A stretch of 64,000 bases of DNA from Strongylocentrotus purpuratus (GCF_000002235.5 NW_022145615.1:18463012-18527011); one strand, 5' to 3'; shown: positions 38,201-50,110, counted from the stretch's first letter. Notes: generated from the letters alone by a model not told the origin. Made by a program: numbers and translations.

Positions 38201-41200
38201 GGAGGTAGTGGATCATTTCAATGTAATTGTCTTGATTTACTTTTATTGAAACACGATTCAGACACATGGGTGTTAAAACTCAGTAAAGAACTACAATAGC
38301 TACAAACCCTTATGCTGATCCTAAACCTAACATAATCCCAATTGTATCCCTATACTTATAACGAAATAAATCCGATCATTGGAGCAACAACTTTTAGAAA
38401 TCAACTCGAGTCGAGTTCGTTCAATAGTCCTGTGCGTCACACCTATTTAAATGGGCGAACATGACAAAGACGTTTTACGTAATCAGGACACAAATACATG
38501 ACGTACAACTTACAAGCGTATTGAAATTGCTCTTGAGCTGGTTTTTGTCTAGAGCGATTGCTGCCTGAGCAAATGTAGGATCACTTGTTTAGAATTGAAA
38601 AGACAGATGAAGAAGGCATGATGGCTCAGTGGTCTCGTAACTGAGAGGTCGCGGGCTCGAAATCAAGTCAGTGTGCCAGTGCCCTTTGGAAAGGCATTTA
38701 TCCTCATTACCAAGTCCCTCGGACTCGGAGAGGACTTTTAAAGCCGTCGGTCTCCTAGTTGCTTATTTACGAGTATACACATACTATCATATCAGTCGGG
38801 TAAAACAAACAAACAAGCAAAAAAACAATCAAACAAACTCACCACTCCATTTTGTTCCTGGATTGATTTCCCCTAGAGCGACATCCCAGGGATCATCTTT
38901 ATCCTTGCTGTCAGGAATGACTCCACCATTCTCCATCGTGTTCACATTGTCTAACCCGCTCTCTGCTGCTTTCTCTGACGCCTGCACAGGGGATGAAATG
39001 TTTTTCGATGATTAGACAATTTGAATCATGATGAATACCATATAACTAAAATGTACAGTTTACAATTAATTGTTCATACCCCATCTATTTTGTTTGGTAT
39101 TTTGTTGTGGGGGGTGGGGTGTTGTTTATTTTTCGTAACTGAAGAATAAAGGGTGGACTGGTTGAGTATCATATTTTCTCTCCTATTATATTGAACTTAG
39201 TGTTCTAAATGATCATTTCAAAGAGAACAAAACGGACAGTTATTTGCAGTTTTATGTAAAACATTACTCTTCATTACTTAAAACCGTTTGTTTCCTGGTT
39301 GCTTTACTTAAAAGCATACAAATGCTTTCTAATCAGTCAGGTATAGCAAACAAACAATAGATCGCCATGGTCACAGTGACAGTTGAATAGTCCACAAATT
39401 ATAAAATCCGTACTCTTAATTACATCATTGGTAAACTCCATGGTAATATATTGTATAGTCGTATAAATTTAACATGTTATTACTTCTGCAGCTTTTTTTC
39501 TACATCGAAGTTACAATAAGTATATGAGATATGAGTCGAAATATATTTTTTTTTACAATGTGTAAACCCAAAATTGTATTCAATTGGAATAATTTAGAGA
39601 GATAATAAAGGGAATGACTACATCAGGATCTATATTTAGTTTTGATGTTATAGCCATCACATTCCAGAATATTTTTAGTTGGATAATCTTTAAATACATT
39701 TATTATATGGTTGAAAAATTAATCGCTGAATTAACAATTTTCTATTTTTGTCTTGTATATTTCTTTGCTTCTAACCGTTTGATTATCCTTGTTTGTATCT
39801 TGTATCATATACTGTTCAAATTTGTTTAAATAGATTTACAGAGCTTTAGATTTGGTAAAACAATGCTGAAATCATCGATGAAGCCACCGTGGTAAAAGAA
39901 GACTTAATAAATAAATAAATACATGTAAATAACTTCAAGTTTAAACTCTAAATTAGTCTTGGAAGAGGAATGCAGGTCATATCTGTTGCCCCAGGCATTC
40001 AAAGAAGAAACTAAAATCTTGCGGATTATCATGAATAGGGGTTTTAACGACAAAATGAAGATAGAATCCTCTCCGTATTTGCCTGATTGATCAAAAGTAA
40101 AGGTCATCAAGAATGTAGTTTGCACTCCTCTATACACGAGCATGTGGTGTGTGTATAGACACATTCTTGATGAAGCATGTGGTAAAGTCGAAGCTTCTTT
40201 AAAACCATGTAATTTACATTCAGCAAACGTTCAGTTCATTTCAAACATTAGTCTACCGGACTGGCATAATCCAACTAGTGACATTCCAAAATTTAGATTA
40301 AATCCCCCCCCCAAAAAAAGAGATTCTGTAACGTATAGTACTGCAACTATATCTTCATCACACACACACAATTGGCGCCATTCGTAGCGTATAGCACTGC
40401 AACTACACTGTACCTGCATAACACAAAGAGTTGGCGCCATTTGTGCGCTCAACATGCAGAGGTCCCCCTCACCTCACCCGGACCAGGGTTACACAGCTAG
40501 CTCATTTGGGGCTTTCAACTTTACGCCAATTTTCAAGCCTATCTACCCATACACATAATAGACATTGATTAACATTGGGACAAGTAGCACCAGAGTTGGT
40601 AGATATTTAACCTCCACTTAATGAACACAAAGAGAGATTTTCTCTCCCCTCGTGGACATGCAGGATTAAGCAGCTAGCTTTGTATAGCTATCTCATTTGG
40701 AGATCCGGTGTTCATGTTAAACTCTACATAATCGGGCTAAATATTTTCGGACCTACCTGCCCAGACATAAAAGACATACATTTTTAAACATTGGGACATT
40801 AAAGATACAAAACTGCGTGTAACCAGAATTGGTAGATATTTGGAATTCGGTTTCTATTCAGCCTTTTTCTATACGATTCATAGAAAAATTGCCATTAATG
40901 GTAACTTCCATGAAAAGCTTGATTTGATTGGTTATTAAGCGTTGTTGCCATGGTATTTAACATTGATGGCAAAGTTACCATCAGTGGTAGTATATAGCAA
41001 CAGGGCCCAAGAGTACCATAATTTTTGCTTTGATACGAGTGTAACAAAATAATGCGTTCACCAAAAGGATAATATAAAAAATAGAAATGAATTAAAATAA
41101 TTAACAGGAGGAAATCAGAAGACGACGGCAATTTGTAGAAGCTTAAAATGATCATACATGATAATAAAAAATAACTGAAGAAAAAGAGATGCTGTAGGTA

Positions 41201-42529
41201 CATTAATTGCAATAATTTAGGACATTTGGCTTTGTCAAAAAACAAATATTGGACGTCTAGCGTTTGGACTTCCAGAAAATGAGATGCCGGCCTTACTTCT
41301 TTTAAATACTGAAGGACTCCTATAAGTATAACACTTCTTAGCTTTCTTGATATACATTCAACCTGTTTAGGGTACATTTGTAATGGTACCGTCTTAAATC
41401 CCCAATAAAATGACATTAACATGATATATTTTCATATAAGCTAAGATATCAATATTATGACTCGGTACGAGTCGGTGGATGAAGTTTTGAGAAGAGACTT
41501 TTAAACAAACGTGGAAAAGACATACTTTATATGCTCAAAATTTTCCCAATCAAAATTTGTTCATGAATTATGTACTCACCATTATCAAGTTCAGCTCAAT
41601 CAACGAAAGTTGAAAAGAATAATCTTTATGGATATCAAATTAGGAAAGGTGCAATTTCAATTTGGTTTGCTGCGAGGAGTGACAGTGTTTTCCCCTTCCT
41701 GGCGGATTTTTCTGAGTCAAACGTTGATTCGGCGTCCGGTCTACTCGCGCCAAGCCTCATGTGGAAAATGATAAAGAATCTACCAGCGGCTCTATATCAA
41801 GCCGGTAATTTCATTGAAATTATGGACACACCCCTTTCTTTTGTGATGGTAATGAGGGTAATGGTAAGGTATAGTCAGCGTGGTGTACATGTGATCACCA
41901 TGAGTAGACCAGGATTCTGGGCAAACACGCTGTTCAATGGTGATAAAAAGGCTTTGCTTTTGACCAATCAGGTTTCGAGTTCGGCAATCAGCTGTTGCTC
42001 CGTGCAGCACGTCGCACATAATAATGTATTATATTGTGTCTTGTTTTTACTTTTTTTCTATTTCAAAAGAGTGATATAATAAGAGATATTGGGAGAATTG
42101 TGTGTCGAAGGTACCTAACTCTGATTAAGTTACAAGCACAACAGCTACATGTAAAGAAAAATAAGTATAGGCCTACCTCAAAAGGCTTAAGGAAAACAAA
42201 ACAATACTGGTTATACATAGCGGAAGGATATAACTCTTCTTATAAAGTATTACGCGTCGAAAACAATATTAACGTGTTTGCATTATAATATTTACATGTA
42301 TTTATATTGCATTCCTTCTTGGTTCAACTTCTATCATGTCTATACTGCATTCCATGTGAACTGGACAATAAAACAATAGTGGTCAGTACATTTGTACGCC
42401 ATAATAACATTTGTTTAATTTTGTTTCTTGAGAAGGTGGCATAACATTCACAACCCTTATTGCATGTACACGCCCAGTGCACTGCCCCTTATAACAATGA
42501 AGTGAGTTCTTTGTAAAAATAAAAAATAA

Positions 42530-42583
<54 letters not shown>

Positions 42584-43271
42584 CAAATTTAAGAAATTGT
42601 TACAATAAAAAGAAATATACAATAACAATCTAAGATATCAACAAAGGTACGTCTATTCTGACAAAGTTAAATTATTGCGCAGACGTAACGCTGACTGAGG
42701 CACGGGGGAGGGGATATGAGAAGAGGGAATGGGAGGGATATGGGAGGGGGTATGTGAGGGGGGGGGGTATGTGAGGGGGGTATGTGAGGGGGAGTATCAG
42801 AGGCCACACCCATGTAATGGAAACTCAAAACCTAGAGTTTACCTGCCAATGGAGCGGAGAAGGGTGTCAGAGGGAGGTCAGCGAGTGTAATCGTTGGTAG
42901 TACCATGCCTCTCAACAAGCTGGATGACGAAATCAACGCCCTTACATCAAACACATCAAAATTCATGAGCGTGCATATAATAACCTTACCGTTCTTGTCG
43001 ATGATCGTCTATCTTCCTTTAGCTTCCTCGCCGTCCGAGCGTTGTACACCGGCATCGTCGGAAGGCACATATTGGGCACATTGTGAGGACTAACTGGTGA
43101 TCGAGCCGGTGATCCGGTGTTACTCGACACCCTACTCATACCCGATGTCATCGATGTCGATTGTGGTCCACCAGTGAAAGACGCACCGTGGTCATCAGGT
43201 AGTGAGCGTCTTCCGGGTGACGGGTATTGGTATTGACCTCGTAGTTGCTGAATGATGTCGATGTCTGCCAT
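34300..43271 (-). CDS. SLC34A: Type II sodium-phosphate cotransporter, SLC34 family (whole gene, 6 coding exons)
   Basis: Sodium-driven uptake of inorganic phosphate across the plasma membrane, usually the apical face of an epithelium. Coding exons on the minus strand: 43271-42990, 38981-38843, 37920-37645, 37274-36970, 36527-36374 and 35207-34300; phases close to 687 residues, close to vertebrate NaPi-IIb. Features in order: Ser/Pro-rich cytoplasmic N-terminus (1-140) with DDPWDVALGE before the first membrane segment; hydrophobic segments from about 148; first QSSS motif at 215-218; IPIIMGANIGTSVTNTIV; FRRAFGGATVHDMFNWLSVL; an extracellular loop with N-L-T (348-350) and Cys358/Cys386; second QSSS at 468-471; LTLGSNLGTTATGIIAALP; the conserved FFNIFGILIWYPIPF; C-terminus DTPL. 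The two QSSS regions form the inverted-repeat transport core in this family. A 2B-like (SLC34A2) paralogue is likely, but the vertebrate a/b/c split need not apply. Confidence 0.95.
35208..36373 (-). other. SLC34A: SLC34 intron 5
   Basis: 1.17-kb phase-1 intron, two thirds of which is the TTAA-flanked element at 35288-36069. Confidence 0.85.
35288..36069. mobile_element. piggyBac-like non-autonomous element (MITE)
   Basis: 782 bp flanked on both sides by TTAA (35284-35287 and 36070-36073). Left end CCCTACGTTAACTGGG; right end on the other strand CCCTATTTTAACTGGG. The TTAA duplication together with a CCCTA terminus is the signature of the piggyBac superfamily (established knowledge). Inside each end lies a near-perfect palindrome, a G run, TCAATTTGA or TCAAATTGA, and a C run. 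No transposase ORF is present. Confidence 0.85.
36374..36527 (-). CDS. SLC34A: SLC34 coding exon 5 (extracellular loop)
   Basis: Residues 335-385 plus one base: the large extracellular loop. Asn348 is in an N-L-T glycosylation sequon. Cys358 and Cys386 (the latter split over the junction) sit where the family has its conserved loop disulphide. Most of the loop is Thr/Ser/Pro-rich and not conserved. Acceptor TGTCTTACAG|ATTG, donor CCAT|GTGAGT. Confidence 0.9.
36528..36969 (-). other. SLC34A: SLC34 intron 4
   Basis: 442-bp phase-0 intron; no element recognised. Confidence 0.85.
36970..37274 (-). CDS. SLC34A: SLC34 coding exon 4
   Basis: Residues 233-334. Encodes ISVRLAIPIIMGANIGTSVT, RRAFGGATVHDMFNWLSVLI and ILKVITKPFTNLVIR. 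The length and residue pattern across the exon 3/4 junction match the family without a gap. Acceptor TCGAACAG|TTTC, donor AGG|GTAAGA. Confidence 0.96.
37275..37644 (-). other. SLC34A: SLC34 intron 3
   Basis: 370-bp phase-1 intron; no element recognised. Confidence 0.85.
37645..37920 (-). CDS. SLC34A: SLC34 coding exon 3 (first QSSS repeat)
   Basis: Residues 141-232 plus one base. A long hydrophobic segment from about 148 to 180 is followed by the re-entrant-loop motif VLVTVLVQSSSTSTSIIVSM. Acceptor CCATCCTCAG|AGCG, donor AATTA|GTGAGT. Confidence 0.96.
37921..38842 (-). other. SLC34A: SLC34 intron 2
   Basis: 922-bp phase-1 intron with a SINE at its donor end; the rest is AT-rich. Confidence 0.8.
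38618..38812 (+). mobile_element. tRNA-derived SINE
   Basis: Head GATGGCTCAGTGGTCTCGTA with a B-box-like GCGGGCTCGAAATC. The body ends AAGCCGTCGGTCTCCTAGTT, and a tail region ATATCAGTCGGGTAAAAC is followed by CAAA repeats. The same tail recurs alone at 39284-39356 and in relaxed form at 60770-60830. Confidence 0.75.
38843..38981 (-). CDS. SLC34A: SLC34 coding exon 2
   Basis: Residues 95-140 plus one base. It contains DDPWDVALGEINPGTKWS, matching the conserved D-D-P-W..K-W-S-E block before the first transmembrane segment. Acceptor CCTGTGCAG|GCG, donor AGTG|GTGAGT. Confidence 0.9.
39284..39356 (+). mobile_element. SINE tail fragment
   Basis: CCTGGTTGCTTTACTTAAAAG and CTAATCAGTCAGGTATAGCA, ending in CAAA repeats, match the 3' part of the SINE at 38618-38812; the head is missing. 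Confidence 0.6.
40331..40444. repeat. 57-bp tandem repeat, two units
   Basis: Both units start CGTATAG.ACTGCAACTA and end TTGGCGCCATT.GT. The middle has diverged (one unit holds a short CA repeat). Confidence 0.8.
40456..40843. repeat. Diverged tandem duplication
   Basis: Two copies of about 160-200 bp (40456-40611 and 40642-40843). They share CAGCTAGCT, CTCATTTGG, ACATTGGGACA and AGA.TTGGTAGATATTT in the same order. Confidence 0.65.
42532..42579. repeat. (AT)n microsatellite
   Basis: Roughly 23 uninterrupted AT units. Confidence 0.95.
42705..42798. repeat. G-rich minisatellite
   Basis: Variants of GGTATGTGAGGGGG and GGATATGGGAGGG; four or more runs of G close together could form a G-quadruplex. 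Confidence 0.8.
42990..43271 (-). CDS. SLC34A: SLC34 coding exon 1 (cytoplasmic N-terminus)
   Basis: Residues 1-94, starting MADIDIIQQLRGQYQYPSPG. The ATG has A at -3 and G at +4, and no in-frame ATG lies between it and the upstream stop. The segment is rich in Ser, Pro and Arg and ends DRRSSTRT|GTAAGG in phase 0. N-termini of this family are poorly conserved, so the link to exon 2 rests on phase, order and strand. Confidence 0.7.
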
Positions 43272-44451
43272 GATGAGCGGGGAATGTCGTGGAGGACGAC
43301 GATGATGATGAGGAGAAGGAGATGGAGATGGGTGCAGACAGAGTGCAGGAAATACCGATCCAAACGTCAAGAGGTCAATACATGCTTCATGGTTTAAAAT
43401 GCCCGGTTAAAATGAGATTTACCTGATTTCTTGAGTTACAAAATACAATAAATCTTTTTAAAATAACAATCGTATCACTTCCCCCTTCTATAGCGACTGC
43501 TCCGTTGCAATTATAATAAAGACCTTTTGTAGAGTTAGGTGATATTCACGATCACGAGGACGTGTCATGAACAAAAATGATGAAGAGTCTGTCACTCCAT
43601 GACATGGTTAGGTTCTGCATGGGAATGTTCGAACATTGTTCGGGATTTCATGAGGAAAAAGAAAACATGTTTTATGCATTTGTTAGCTTCTTCATGGTTG
43701 TATATACAACACGTCAAAACAACCGGATCTCTATATATAGTCATGATGATTTTATGATTGGTCTCAGAATAAATTTACTTATTATTCTTTCTCTTTTGTC
43801 ATGTTAGGAAGAGACCACCGTCTATAGTACCCGAGAATAAGCCAGTTCACGGTTGCAGTCTGAACGTGAGCAGATAAAGGTCATTGCAGAACAAATTGTG
43901 AAATACATGTAGAGACAAAATACTGGATACGTGCTCATGAAAGTTATGTAATCATTATTTATTTATGCACAAGCAGTGCCCTCCATGATACACAGGTGGA
44001 AGTATGCTTTGAAAATGGGAAATAAAGGCTATTTATTCGAACACCTGCAATTCGTTATCCACGACTTACATGTTGTGTAAAAGAGTTGTACGTTTTTTAA
44101 TACCTTTTCAGATGAAACCAATTATACATAAGCCTATATGCTTCATTTAATTCCATGCACGAACGTTTTTTGTAAAATAAGGAAGAATGTCCCTTCATCC
44201 TTATATTTTCTGTTCCACATTTGGTCAATGCTAGAGTAACAAAGGATCCTGAACAATATCTTAAAAATTTAATGTTCTATTAAAAAAAAATATGACTAGG
44301 CTTTTAGACAGTTTAATTAATTGTAGTTCTAATTGGCTGCTAAGAAAGCATAAATGCTTGTTAGTAAGCAACCAAGCAGCCGACGGCTTTAGGTCCTCTC
44401 TGAGGGACCTGGTAATGAGGATTAATGCCTTACCAAAGGTCACTAGCATCG

Positions 44452-44516
44452 ACTTTGTTACGAACCCGGGTCACCGGATTATGAGACCAGTGCTCTACCT
44501 ACTGAGCTATCGCGCA
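44452..44516 (-). mobile_element. tRNA-like SINE head (CAU anticodon loop)
   Basis: Minus strand reads GCGCGATAGCTCAGTAGGTA, GAGCACTGGTCTCATAATCC, GGTGACCCGGGTTCG. A box, a seven-base loop CTCATAA and B box are all present. The T arm fails to close (CCGGGTTCGTAACAAAG), so a working tRNA is unlikely. Confidence 0.65.
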
Positions 44517-44944
44517 TTCATGCTTCAAACACAATATTGACCGCCATTTACGTATTTGCTGGTCAGTGGAGAACTGGTAGAGGTCAGTGTGGGGGAGCAA
44601 TATCTAGTCTGTTTGTCAGGAAGGGGTGGGATTTCCCCTCAAATTACCCTTGACATTTCGAGTGTCCATCGGTACCTCTAATTCACCGCCAACTTGACCC
44701 CTTCCCAACAAAGTAGGCTACCCCATTACCACGATGTTTTTGTGGGAGGTATAAACATGGACATGGCACAACGCTTCGAAGACCATTTTCTAAAGCGCCG
44801 CTTATCTCTGTGTGATCGTAATTCATTTGAAGATGAAAAACACTTCTTTTGTTGTGTATCATAGACCTACTAGGTCCATTGTTATATTCACCATGTGATA
44901 GCCATGTGGGGCTTCCAAGTTTGCGCCTAAATGCATTTACGAGG

Positions 44945-45544
44945 GCCCTTTGTGAGGGGTATTAGCTCAATTTTATGCCTGTAGCTTTTTTTTAAAACTC
45001 AAGTTCATTGCTCGTGTACATTAAAAACTAAATCAAACAGTTGTATTTGCAGAGTATTACAGGGTGGCCAAAATAAAGCAGACTAGTGTCATTCCAAAAA
45101 CGTGGGGTCAAGTTCATTTGTATCGGCGGAAGAAGAATCTTTTAGCATGAAATATGATACCAAGAAGGACAATTAAGAAGAGGGGTTTGGTTATAGAATA
45201 TAGGGAGCATTTTTTGACGCAGGGTAGGAGTTCAAATTCGTCTTGTGCCAATAAAACTGCGTGTTTTAATAATTTGTCCAATTTCACGTCTGTGTTAAAC
45301 AAGTAATTTAATATGATTGTATATATATATATATATATGCCTTGAATATCTATGCTTGTGTTCAACTTGACTTTTATTACAGCTTTCCCAAAGCTAGGCA
45401 TAATAACATTTCTGAAACTAATAATAATGTTATACTCTGCAAATACATCTGTTTGATTTTGTTTTCAATGTACACGAGCAATGGACTTGAGTTTTAAAAA
45501 CAAACAAGCATAAGCATAACATTGAGCTAATACACACAAAGGGC
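44945..45544. mobile_element. Element with 117-bp terminal inverted arms
   Basis: Left arm 44945-45060 and right arm 45429-45544 are inverted copies, differing at scattered positions. Both share, from the outside in: GCCCTTTGTG, GTATTAGCTCAAT, AAAACTCAAGT.CATTGCTC, GTGTACATT and TATTTGCAGAGTAT. The 370-bp interior has no recognised ORF. Long-TIR MITE or foldback; no target duplication was recognised. Confidence 0.85.
45319..45338. repeat. Short (AT)n repeat
   Basis: Ten AT units inside the long-arm element. Confidence 0.9.
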
Positions 45545-48028
45545 TGCCTTTTTACCTTTTACCTTTAGTAAAGCAGATGTTTGGAGTCATAATAACTGTT
45601 ATGCAAGCGGTTTTTATTCTCTCTTTCCCTAACCTACATTCTTGTCTTTTCTTGCTCAGCTTCCTTCATTCCTTTTCTCATCTTACCCTGCTACCTTCTC
45701 TTACTTTTGTCAGAATGTATTCAACTGTTTGTTATTCTAATTGTGTATTTGTTTTGTGCACATTTATGTATTCTTATGTTATTCATTGTTATCTCCTGCC
45801 AGTGGATGTCAAATTTCTGTGTTTTTTTAACGTGGACAATAAAATCTGAATCTGATGGAAAATGAGCATTCGTAGAGTTCCCCATGCACTTTACATTTTG
45901 TAAAAACAAAAGAATGCATTAATAAACATTGAATCCGAGCATAGAATACATGGGCATATGAGAGCAACTCAACCAAAAATAATATCATAATAAAATCGAT
46001 ATGACCTAACCCATATTGTGTGAAATACATCTACTATATTACGGAACCAACATAGTACATGGATATAATATAATACACATTGTGTATCAATGAAAAGCTA
46101 TTTTATGCTGCAAGGAGCACTGACAGTGAATGTCTTTGACATTATTTCACACAAAAATGCGTCTAGAACAACAACAGCAACAAAATAAACGAGTGCAAAT
46201 GAATTACTCAATTATTGTTGGCATGTTCGTTATCATTTTTCTTCTTAAAATATTAATCTGCATCCTGTGGTATACCGGTGAAATTTGTCCCGCGTAATTG
46301 GCAGTATCCTAGTCAGATTTGGGGGCCACTTTGTATACGCATGAACCTATACGTCAAGGTTCGATGTCTCCCAATTGTATTTGGACCTTTTTCTAATAAG
46401 GGTTTAGCTGGTGGTGTATCGTGTAGTTTCATGTCTCTTGCTCAAGTTCAAAGGTTCACTTTGGCGGTTGGTACACGTGCAACAGATTCTCTTTCAATGC
46501 TGAATTTGGCGCTCTTTGACGTCAGCTATAATGGGCATGTGCGCAACTACACGATTCAGTGGACCGTGTTCATTGGTTCGCATGAGGCGGATATCATGGC
46601 ATCTTACCTGCAGGCTGATTTATATTCTCTTCCTGTTTTTTTTCTTCTAGTCACACAAATTACATTGCACTATTCCAATCTTATTCCACTCCGTGCAGGT
46701 CTGGATGACGTTTCCCTTTATTTCTTAGCTATTTAGTATCAACTTGATAAACTAAGAAAACAGAAAAGAAATGTGCATTGGAGAAACACTTGGATTGGAA
46801 TGCTTTGATGATTAAATAATGTTTAGCAGGAACCAAACAATATATTTTACGATGAATAATAGTTCATTTAAATCTTTCTTATAAAGGGAAACAGGTATGC
46901 CTCAGTTGTAAGCACTGCAAAGCGAATAATCTCATGACTGTTTACTATTTAAAATGCATCTGTGTGTTATAACAATATTTCAACATTAAAAAAGGGACAC
47001 AAAATGAATTTGTATTCTAAATTATATTGAACTATCATAATCCCTCGTTCCCTCATTATTTATTTCGTTTATTTCCATTTTCAACAACATTATAGTTGAA
47101 TTACCTCTCTTGCCAGGCACGTATTAATCTATGTTCCTATCATGTAAATTACAAAGTGCATCATTCTTTTTACATTCCCGATGCTATTAATTACTTTGTA
47201 TTTTCATTATTTTGCATCATGATTAAAGGTTTGTGACTGTAGTTTCATGAAAATGAATTAAATAAAAGAATGGATGAATGAATAAATGAATGAAAGAATG
47301 AATAAATGTGGGCCTGCATATTTTGTTCCCATTCATCAACTTTGCTGGCTGTTGTCTTCTTGAACTTTGAAGAAGAAAAAATACCTTCTGCAGCTTCCCT
47401 TAACAAATACTTTTCTTAAATTTCTCTTGTTTCATTAGATATTCGTGTGTCCCAATCCTTCTGAACTTCTATTTGCTTGTCTCGAAATGTTCTATTCTGT
47501 TTTTTTTTCCTTCTTCATTCATTGTATAATTCCTCCTTAATTCACTTTGGTTAGTTATACTGATCAGAGACATAGGCACTTTTTTATTTATTTATTTCCA
47601 TGTATAATTTTCAGTCAATTATGTTTGCACTAGTAAACTTGCAGTTTACACTCAAGCAGATAACTGTGCAACATAATTTCATTTTAGAAAATGTCATAGG
47701 ATTGCCATTATTTATCTCTCTTTGTAAGAAAGTATCACGATTGTTTAATTTTTAACATGATTTTAAATATGATATGTATTATGCCAATATTACATGTATA
47801 AACACCAATGACCCAGCTTCGGCTGCTAGTCATGCTTATGTTGCCTTGATAATTAACCGTTATTGAAATTAAAATTAAAGCAGCCATTTACCATATACCA
47901 AGCTTCCCCCTTAGCCGCCCCCACCCATTAAATATTATGTATATATATATAATATAAATATAGAGGATGGGGCTCCTCTCTTTATCATTGATTTTCTTCA
48001 TAATTACCATTTAATTCCAGTCTTGTGA

Positions 48029-48202
48029 GGCTAGGAGGGATAATACCACCCAGGGTGGTCACTGACAGGTGGCTATCTCATCAACTCAGCTCTCAATTAA
48101 CATAAGAAAAAGAGGATCATGGGTGACCAATAGTCACCGATTAGGCATTGTTTTCTTTATAGGGGGAGGAAGAAGCTACAAGTAGTACAGTGGGGCTTTA
48201 AG
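48029..48202 (+). repeat. Dispersed repeat family A, copy 2
   Basis: Same order of blocks as 4069-4252: GGCTAGGAGGGATAATA, GGTGGTCACTGACAGGTGGC, CAATTAACATAAGAAAAAG, GTCACCGATTAGGCATTGTT, GGGGCTTTAAG. Same orientation, 44 kb away. Confidence 0.75.
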
Positions 48203-50110
48203 TGATTTTGGAGAACTGTGGAGATAGAAATTTAAACTTTACTATGAATGTATGAATATATATTTGTTTACATCTTCAGGCTCAGGCTTGATGAACTCAT
48301 AATTTTTGTTTGATTGATCAATATGATTCTGAATGAGGGTCAGAGTAAAAAAAGAGTTTGCAATGCTTATTTTGGGTTTAAATTCCCCCAAAACAATTTC
48401 AGTTGAGAATGTTTCTAGCTTGTTTTCTTTTATGACGAAAAGATCTGTTTATATACATTTATCGATCTAAATATGCACCTTTTTCAACTTGAAAGTTGTA
48501 CGCAAATTAATTATGTATGCAAAGTATTTCAAAGCTATGATACCACCGCGAAAATCCAAACGGAATTGGAAATAAAAGTACATGAACATTACATTCAAGT
48601 AAAAAATGGGTTGCATTGTTGTATATCGTAATTTTAATTGGAAGGTATAGTGTGTACTTCCACCTGAAGCAAATTTTTAAGTGCGGTGAAATGCGTCATT
48701 AAATTTGGGAATAAGGCACATTGCAATAAAAAAAAATCCATCACAAAATACAAGGCGTAGCAAAACCTTGAACGCTATATGTGTACAGGTCTTTTGATCT
48801 TTTCGCGAAAAAAAATAAATCACAGATGTTTGCCTTATACGAAAAATCGAATTATGATTGATAATAGATTATGATGATCGTAATAAATTTGCATTAGTTT
48901 GGCATGATAGCGGTTCTCTTGGGACATTACCTAACGTTATAACGCTCAAAAGTAATCGTTATAGATGGAACACCGGTAATACTACCAAGGACAATTAAGT
49001 TGTTTCTAACTCATAGGAGCTTGTAAACCGAGATTTGAAAGAAGAAGAAAGGAAAATAGCGTGGTTGCGACGTTTGGTATTATTACGTAAACCCTGTCTG
49101 AGCTTCCAAATCAAAAGCTTGTAGCACTGCTTTGCATTCCTCCTTTGGCTCTTAAGAGCGCGGCTGTGCGGCTGTTTCTCCGGTTATTAAAGTGCGGGTT
49201 CATAGAAAATCACATGGCAAATATCGTATTACTAGAAACTGGTATGCTAACAGATGGCCATCATGCAAGTTTTAGGTTAACTACATATCGGGTGATTTAT
49301 AAAAAATACAAATCAAACAACCTCCATAGCATCTGGGATATGCGAGAGATTCGCCAGAAAATAACGATGTTTTAATGCCGTCACAATATGAACCAACCCT
49401 GCCCAAGCAGACGACATCCCATAAAGAATGAACATAATTGCAATGCTTTTATTTCTCAAATTATAATGAGTTTAGTCTATATAAATGTGATGGAATCTTA
49501 CATCATTCAAAAAGGGATATGACCCCCATTCTGATAACTAAATTCTTTTGTTTGTAAATACACAGGATAGGAGTTAATGAACAATCAAAGAAACCACACT
49601 TTCAAATTAAAAAACCTCCGGAATGATAGCATGGACGTCATTTGTTCCCTCTTGAAACGCCGAACATGCCGCGATGTATGCAGCTGAAAATACAATGGCG
49701 TCTTATTTTGTTTACAAGCGACGGATTCCTTTTTTTGTTAATCCTTGCATTTTTCATCAAAATAATACCATGCACAGGGTTTAGAGTGAGGCAATAGATT
49801 AAAAATTTCGCCTGAGGGCATTGAAGTAAGAGAAATTACTGAAGAAAATATGACAAAACAGCCACTGAAATTGTGTGAGATGTCATGGGACATCGTCTGC
49901 TTGTGCGCATCATGTTCAACATGTGACGTCATATCTCAGCAGCGACCGGAGAGCTTTTCCAGTGCTATGTCAGGGCTGTATCTAAGCGTTTTGTAATTGT
50001 TAATAATCATTACTTCAAATGTTTCCAAGCATTGGCTTTTGATAACCTTGGCCAATCAAAGTGTCACCTTTGCAATAATGACATTAAAGTTAGTTTTTTT
50101 AAATCAATGA

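Larger units (their letters stand above)
38982..42989 (-). other. SLC34A: SLC34 intron 1
   Basis: 4.0-kb phase-0 intron. Contains a SINE tail (39284-39356), a 57-bp tandem pair and a diverged duplication (40331-40843), an AT microsatellite and a G-rich minisatellite near exon 1. A comparatively GC-rich patch at 41640-42030 has an open frame with no recognisable protein. Confidence 0.65.
43272..50110. other. Upstream of SLC34: no recognisable host gene
   Basis: About 6.8 kb, AT-rich. The proximal part should hold the SLC34 5' UTR and promoter, but no start site can be placed. It contains a tRNA-like SINE head (44452-44516), a long inverted-repeat element (44945-45544) and dispersed repeat A copy 2. 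A somewhat GC-richer patch lies at 46280-46620 with a donor-like CTGCAG|GTAAGA on the minus strand; it could be an untranslated exon, without further support. Confidence 0.5.

Noticed and set aside
41570..42079. 169-codon open frame in SLC34 intron 1
   Set aside because: Unrecognisable product, overlapped by other frames, inside an intron of a gene on the opposite strand.
44452..44516. Possible tRNA-Met (CAT) gene
   Set aside because: The T stem is broken and no 3' acceptor strand pairs; treated as a SINE head.
46278..46736. 152-codon open frame on the plus strand
   Set aside because: No domain, no homologous pattern and no splice or polyadenylation context. It may reflect a GC-richer non-coding patch, perhaps an untranslated exon on the other strand.
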